Below the pieces are notes generated by a model. It saw only the letters and a list, made by a program, of their open reading frames with translations, was not told the DNA's origin and did not search any database. A stretch of DNA of 64,000 nt from contig JBAMJV010007473.1 in NCBI GenBank assembly GCA_037951105.1, positions 19,026 through 83,025 of the forward strand. Direction: 5' to 3'. Of this stretch, positions 24,226 through 64,000 are shown one piece after another. Made by a program: the position numbers and the translations under genes. The number at the start of each line of letters is the position of its first letter. The stretch's first letter is position 1. The DNA is from Echinarachnius parma (Eukaryota > Echinodermata > Echinoidea > Clypeasteroida > Echinarachniidae).

Positions 24226-24600
24226 TTAAAGGGGTAGTTCACTTTTGGTATATACGGCGCTGCACGAAATAATTTTGTTGTAAGGTAATGAAAAACTGAG
24301 TGTAAAATGTGAAAGAGCATACAATTTTAATGGCAGAATAAACTTTATTTGATCAAAATCGGTTCAGAAACGGCTGAAATATCAATAAATATATCCGATC
24401 GGAATAAATCTGGGGCCCAGATTTATTCGATGATTTTTAAAACAAATTTTAAAATGCCTACACTTTTTCAAAAAATTTCAAAAGTGGTTTTTAAATAGTT
24501 GTTGATGATTTCTCTATCTAATCATTATCTCAACAAAAACATCACATGCATAATTTTGCATGAAAAATGGTTGAAACCAATGCTTTTTTATACCTTAAAT
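24226..24600 (+). mobile_element. TTAA-type MITE, family 2, 3'-truncated copy
   Basis: Starts ttaaaggggtagttcacttt and continues with gatcaaaatcggttcagaaa and cggctgaaatat, matching the full copy at 44535-45108. It diverges after about 24600, so the right terminus is lost. Confidence 0.75.
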
Positions 24601-25083
24601 AATTTATTTTTTATATCACACTTGACTTTACTTGAATATACTAAACCCACAAGAATTAAGACGTTGAATTGAACATGCAAAGTGACCAATGTCCGATTTG
24701 CTTGTGCATGATTGTATAATTTAGTTCTTTAGTTTAAAATCGACCTTTTAACGATCATAGTAACTGAAGACAACCCGATGACATGTTGTGCTACTTGTGA
24801 CATACAAGAAATAGATTTATAAAAAATTATATTTTAAATTGGATATTTTACAAAATATAAATGGAGAAAATTTATAACTTGATATGCAGAACGGTTTTTG
24901 ACGCGGTCTTCTTTTGATATATTTATGTAAGTTGAAGTTGATACACCAGAAAGCAAAATTATAAATTGTGAAATGCGCATTTTTGTACCACCTTTGCTAT
25001 TTCTTCGTTTTCATGGTTTTCTTTATCATAGTTTTGTTATTTATGTCCTCCTTGTAACTAATTGTTTTTATTGTCGTCATGAA

Positions 25084-25340
25084 ATTGTCACCGTTGTTAA
25101 ATCTTGAACGCGGTTATCTCTTCTGTATTATCTATATTTAAGTTTACATATTTTATTTCATTCATTATTGATATTGTATTGTTTTAATGTTGATTAGGTG
25201 ATAGTACTGTCAATTGTCACCGTTGTTAAATCTTGAACGCGGTTATCTCTTCTGTATTATCTATATTTAAGTTTACATATTTTATTTAATTCATTATTGA
25301 AATTGTATTGATTTAATGTTGATAAGGTGATAGTACTGTG
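25084..25340. repeat. Tandem duplication, 2 x ~129 bp
   Basis: Both copies start attgtcaccgttgttaaatc and contain tgaacgcggttatctcttct, ending gtgatagtactgt. Only a few substitutions separate them. Confidence 0.9.
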
Positions 25341-26280
25341 AACAGTGTTTTCAGAATGACATATTCTTTAACATATCAGGCTCACAAATATTTGACTTTT
25401 TTTTTTTATTGGAACATTTTTTTGTGAATTTTATACAATTATAATGACTGCATATTTTGCTTACTATATCTGTATAACTGTTTTCTAAACATCTGCATGT
25501 TTATGTTGAATTTATTGTTCCTTCGGCATGGTTGTGAATTTCCTTAAATATATTTTCAACAGGCACAACACAAAAATGAATGTCTTGAGTTTTTGTTTAT
25601 TTAAACCTTTGAGAATTTATTCCTGTAATAATTCAGATAAGATTCCACAGATACTTATATGATACAAGCAAACACTATCGTAAATCTTTACGTAATATCT
25701 CTTGTTCGTGGGAAAGATGGAATAGATCACCCCCTGAATAATAAGTATTACTTACATATGTATGCTAGTGCATATACACACAAGCAACACAAATCAACCG
25801 ACAATAATATTAAATCACAGTTAATTATAAATGGTATACAATATCATGATAAGAACAAGAAACGCAACGGTCCGTAATTCTGAATTCGTGTCCAACGAAT
25901 TCAGGTCTAAATTCAAACGAGTGTTTAGTTGATCAGGTTCTAGACGCGACTTCAGAATACGGGCCTATGAATAATATATCTACTTGAAAGTAATGTATCT
26001 TAATTTTATTATCGCATGCAATTATATAAGAATATGAATGATTTTTATTATATCATTTGTATTATCTTGGTAATATTCATTGCGTGCAGGTATAGGCATA
26101 TTTACACCAAGTTTCAAATTTATACATATTATTTTGCACATAGTATGAAATATACAGGTACATATTTGCATTGTGATCCAAAGTTGAAAGTGATATTTCT
26201 TATGAACTATATAATATTTTGTTACATTGTGATGAAATGATGTCTTATGAATTCTCATACACACGTCCTTTACAGCAGTG
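25341..26280. other. Intergenic AT-rich stretch between convergent genes
   Basis: Includes a short palindromic element at about 25868-25966 (tccgtaattctgaattcg against cgacttcagaatacggg) whose ends resemble the gggccc-tattct family seen at 3956-4192. No exon seen. Confidence 0.5.
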
Positions 26281-26915
26281 GCGTAATGAGCAAAAACTTT
26301 TTTTGGGGGCAAAACCAAATCTGCATCACATGCGGATATTGCGAGGGAGCGAATCGACTGAGCGGGAGGAGGGTGTGGAGGGGGTGTCCCCCCTCCCACG
26401 GTGGGGAGCTTTTGCATTTTTGGACTTGAAACTGTGCAATCTGATGCAAACCTAGAGAAAGGAAATTCTGACTTGACGACGTGTACTATAATGATTCTAC
26501 CGACCGGAAAAAGAGGTTTCATTTGTTTCATTAAGAAAAGAAAACATTTAATATGCACCCCAAAATAATAATCGCAAAGTGATATATACAGTTCAAACAG
26601 TGCATCAAAAGCAACATAATGTATGATACAACAACATGAACAAAGTATTTCAGTCGTAGACAAGAACCGATTCCCGAGGGAGCGAAGCGACCGAAAGGGT
26701 GGAGGGTGCATGATGGGAGGGTGTGATAGTAGGGGGGTGTCCGTCCGTGCACGGTAAGGTTTTTTTTGCAATGTTTTACTTGAAATTATGCAATCTGGTG
26801 CATACTTGGAGGGTGTGATGGTAGAGGGGTGTCCGGCCGTGCACGGTAAGTGGTTAGTTGCAATGTTTTACTTGAAATTATGCAATCTGGTGCATACTTA
26901 GGACAGAAATTCGAC
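26281..26915. repeat. Copies of the 'gcgagggagcgaagcga' interspersed family
   Basis: At least three copies of the module gcgagggagcgaa-cga, gagggtgtg, ggtgtcc, cccacggt, gcatttttggacttgaaatt, gcaatctggtgcatac. The same module recurs at 30570-32200 and 47090-47240. It includes no gene. A longer form around 26490-26700 shares 'aacataatgtatgatacaac' with 32035-32060. Confidence 0.8.
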
Positions 26916-27013
26916 TTGACATGAATTAAAAATCTGAGTTATCTTGTCTAAAAAATACCCGTTTTTCAATCACTGGTATCGAATTAGATATAAGCCATGA
27001 TTTAAATTGTATT

Positions 27014-27085
27014 GAGGGGGGGGGGGGAGGGGGGGGGGGGCAAGCGCCCCCAAGGCCCCACCCCCCCCCCCCCCCCCTCACCAGT
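27014..27085. repeat. Poly-G / poly-C hairpin
   Basis: About 26 purine positions, mostly G, face about 19 C across the short segment caagcgcccccaaggcc. The two runs can pair. Length on either side is likely unstable. Confidence 0.85.
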
Positions 27086-27089
27086 ACGC

Positions 27090-27960
27090 CAGTGTTTAAC
27101 AGGATATTGGCTGTTTCTAGGTTTCAATAAACGGATTAGGCATAGTGTATGGACATAAGATTTGTTATATTTACAAAACTGTAATGACCGTTTCAGTCTT
27201 GTCATATTGATACAAGCAGGAAACTAATAGGCCTACTGGTAATGAATTAACAGATTTTGATTAACATAACAAAATATAAATAACCCATGTTCCATTCAAC
27301 AGTAAAACACTGACAGACATTAAAACGTAACAGTTAGCCCAATAAAAATACGACTTTGATACGACCGATCAATCAAGCATCAAAACATCGATTTAGTCAT
27401 CTATGTTTCAATTTATCTATTTTGAATCAATTTCAATCACGTTCATTTTCTCTATGCTCTTATAAATGCATGCTATTCCATATGTACCTGTACATTCTAG
27501 GATTATGTATATATACATATATTATTTAAACAAATACAAATTACTCATTACACAAATATAATAAAAAATAATTAAAAATAGTACACAATATAGTTGCAGC
27601 ACTTTACATTGCAGATATTTTTAAAACAGAAAATAGGTGATACACATTATACTATACAACAGTTTACTATGAAGTTGATCACTCCTAGAATTTTTTTTTC
27701 TTTATGTACTTGCCAAAGTTGACATGTCTAATTCAGAGAGGTTTTCAAACAGCAACCAGGGAGATCGTTTAGGAAATACATGTGCACCATTAGCCAATTG
27801 GAAAATGCTTGCTTAATCAAAGAGATGTTTAATTTTGTCTGTCAGGATGCGGAAAGATATGTGCATTAATTGTACACGGAGTCTCCTGCAGAATCAGGGA
27901 GACTTGACAGCTCTGCTTTGATTACGTATATTATATACTACTTGAACTATTCAACTTATT
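27090..27960. other. Intergenic AT-rich stretch
   Basis: No exon, hairpin or repeat of note was seen. Confidence 0.5.
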
Positions 27961-28124
27961 CGCGCTTCTAATTGTCCATGGGCGTATAGGGGCACGTTTT
28001 TATCAGGGGGGAATTAAGTCTTTTACCCAAATTTTCGAATTTCGAAAGCAAAAAAAAAAAAGGAAAGAAAAAATAAGGTCCTCGCCTTTTTGTGCCCGAA
28101 AAGGATTTGTTTTCAAATGTTTCG

Positions 28125-28400
28125 TCAATAATAACATGATTTTTTCCCCAAAATAACATGACCCTGCCCGAATATAACATGATTTTGCCCGAATATGACA
28201 CTATTTAGCCCCAATATGATATGGATTTGCCCGAATAGGACATGATTTTGCCCGAATATGACATTATTTAGCCCAAATATGACATGGATTTGCCCGAATA
28301 GGACTTGATTTTGCTCCAATATGACATGATTTTTCCCAAATATGACATGATTTGTCCGAATTTCAGGTGCGTTTTGCCCGAATATGGCCGTTTTCAAAAC
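28125..28400. repeat. Minisatellite 'gcccgaatatgacatgattt'
   Basis: Eleven or so degenerate units of about 26-34 bp built on tttgcccgaatatgacatga. Single or few copies of the inverse form occur at 9110-9225 and 59595-59680. The following sequence gggggctgcaaacccccagc is a small palindrome also echoed near 59540-59570. Confidence 0.9.
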
Positions 28401-28576
28401 TCTAGGGGGCTGCAAACCCCCAGCCTCCTACGCTATGTATTTGTCTAACGATGGCCCCATGATCAGTCTAACGGTATTTAATTTGATGGCTCTATATACA
28501 CGTGCACATCAAGACGCTCGTTTTGACGGTGCTTTGTCAGACATGTCAGATGTTACCATTGTTACGGACGTTAAAT

Positions 28577-28819
28577 GTGACCGGATATGGCAAAACCTTG
28601 CACTTGTCGGTAAAATTACAAATTTAGGTTTCCTTTCTATTAGAAAGGCCCTATCACAAGCTTTTGTTTGATGCTTTGGTTCATATCTGGCAAAGATAAT
28701 TATGACTATTTCAATTGTATTAACATAGGTCCTTTACATACATTGTGTGAAATTAAATTAAATTGCCCATATCTTCAAAACGTCAATTACCGACAAGTGC
28801 AGGGTTTTGCTATATCCAG
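28577..28819. mobile_element. Foldback MITE next to the LGR stop codon
   Basis: The left arm gaccggatatggcaaaacct, then tgcacttgtcggtaa, is inverted at 28787-28819 (ttaccgacaagtgcagggtt, then ttgctatatcc), 31 of 35 positions matching. The right end is about 25 bp from the LGR stop codon, so the receptor's 3' UTR must start in or run through this element. Confidence 0.8.
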
Positions 28820-28843
28820 TAACAAATATGTGCTTAGGCAAGT

Positions 28844-63280
<34,437 letters not shown>

Positions 63281-64000
63281 CTAGGGTTCAAAGAAAGGAA
63301 GACAAGGGGAATAAAGTATGATTATAAACATAATTAGTTCATGCTTTCACTTTCAACATTATCATTTGCAATCATATTTACGAAGTGCCGTAGTATAGTG
63401 TGGTCGGACTGATATTGAAATGAAATGAAATTTATTTACCAATTGAAAACATTTACAATATAATACAAAGATTCCACAAAATTAAATCTTCTTGGTAAAA
63501 AAGGAACTAGTTATAGAACAAAATGCTAGTTGGTCTAGCCCTTATAAAAATATGCATTAAATAAGTATTGGAATTAAAAGCACAATAGACAACGCAGTTG
63601 TCATATAAACATAATGTACGTGCTCATACAAAATACAGAATCAAGAATGCCGAACATATAATATATACAAATGGAAAAGAATCATTTCGAATGTAACAAA
63701 TAACCTTATAATAAATAACCTTAATATAGGGGCACGCGAATCATTGGGCGACACGCGAATTATTTCGTATAATATATTCCTCTTATGTGTTTGACATTGT
63801 TTTTAAAATAAATTATTTGATGGAACACGCTCCCCCCCCCCCCCCCCCACCCCTGGTGCGTCGCCACTGGCAGGGGAGGGGGCTTTCCACGTCGAGAAAT
63901 TGCCTCCTTTTGTCTCACTTGATTTACATGACCGTGGAAAGTATAGACACTTCCAATTAATCGTCATGACAACCATATGGTGATGTTAAAAGAGATGTCA
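63281..64000. other. LGR intron at the right edge; LINE 3' tail relic
   Basis: At about 63412-63450, gaaatgaaatgaaatttatt reads on the minus strand as aataaatttcatttcatttc, the usual end of a CR1/L2-like LINE. A poly-C run with gtgcgtcgccactggcag follows at 63830-63872. No upstream LRR exon is present before the window ends. Confidence 0.5.

Noticed and set aside
26022-26771. 249-codon open frame on the minus strand
   Set aside because: It runs through two copies of the dispersed gcgagggagcgaag family; it is repeat-derived.

Overview
The window looks like nuclear DNA of a marine invertebrate deuterostome; an echinoderm fits best, a hemichordate or another lineage cannot be excluded. The reasons are spliced genes with long AT-rich introns, a metazoan FIS1, a leucine-rich-repeat GPCR of the relaxin-receptor/GRL101 type, a CR1-group LINE, TTAGGG-type telomere-like repeats, many poly-G runs and a very dense population of small foldback DNA elements. 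No bacterial operon, CRISPR array, rRNA gene or virus was seen.

Three host genes can be built exon by exon with GT-AG introns and matching phases. (1) 4273-7739, minus strand: a complete four-exon FIS1 (149 aa), the tail-anchored outer-mitochondrial-membrane fission adaptor. (2) 11872-23779, plus strand: a four-exon gene for an unrecognised protein of about 3,045 aa, acidic and Ser-rich, 2.7 kb... of which one 8.1-kb exon supplies almost 90 percent. It carries two internal duplications, one of which repeats a helix that fits the PKA-RII anchoring pattern. A probable non-coding first exon and CRE-bearing promoter lie near 9.7-10.0 kb. (3) 28844-63280, minus strand: the 3' part of a type-C LGR receptor: seven 72-bp LRR exons, all phase 2, followed by one exon with the hinge and all seven transmembrane helices. 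The 5' end (further LRRs and any LDLa modules) is beyond the right edge.

The rest is repeats. 1-4.2 kb: pogo-like and other inverted-repeat elements, including a 1.46-kb foldback. 5.9-7.1 kb: a hAT-like MITE, decayed tandem copies of a FIS1 exon and a hairpin in FIS1 introns. 10.4-11.4 kb: microsatellites and interstitial telomere repeats. 12-15.3 kb: inverted-repeat elements in the introns of gene 2. 24-28.8 kb: TTAA-type element, tandem repeats, an 'attcgggcaaa' minisatellite and a foldback beside the LGR stop codon. 30.3-41.3 kb (one LGR intron): a GC-rich self-complementary element, a 190-bp satellite, a nested duplication containing a TA-flanked foldback and a fresh 5'-truncated LINE, and a 2.5-kb element that repeats one 15-mer nine times. 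42-63 kb: more foldbacks, tRNA-like inverted pair, an 11-bp minisatellite, a hAT element with an exact 8-bp target duplication, and long microsatellites that abut LRR exons.

The three genes do not form a pathway; FIS1 and gene 2 are divergently arranged, and gene 2 and the LGR gene are convergent. All calls come from reading the sequence; no database search was possible.
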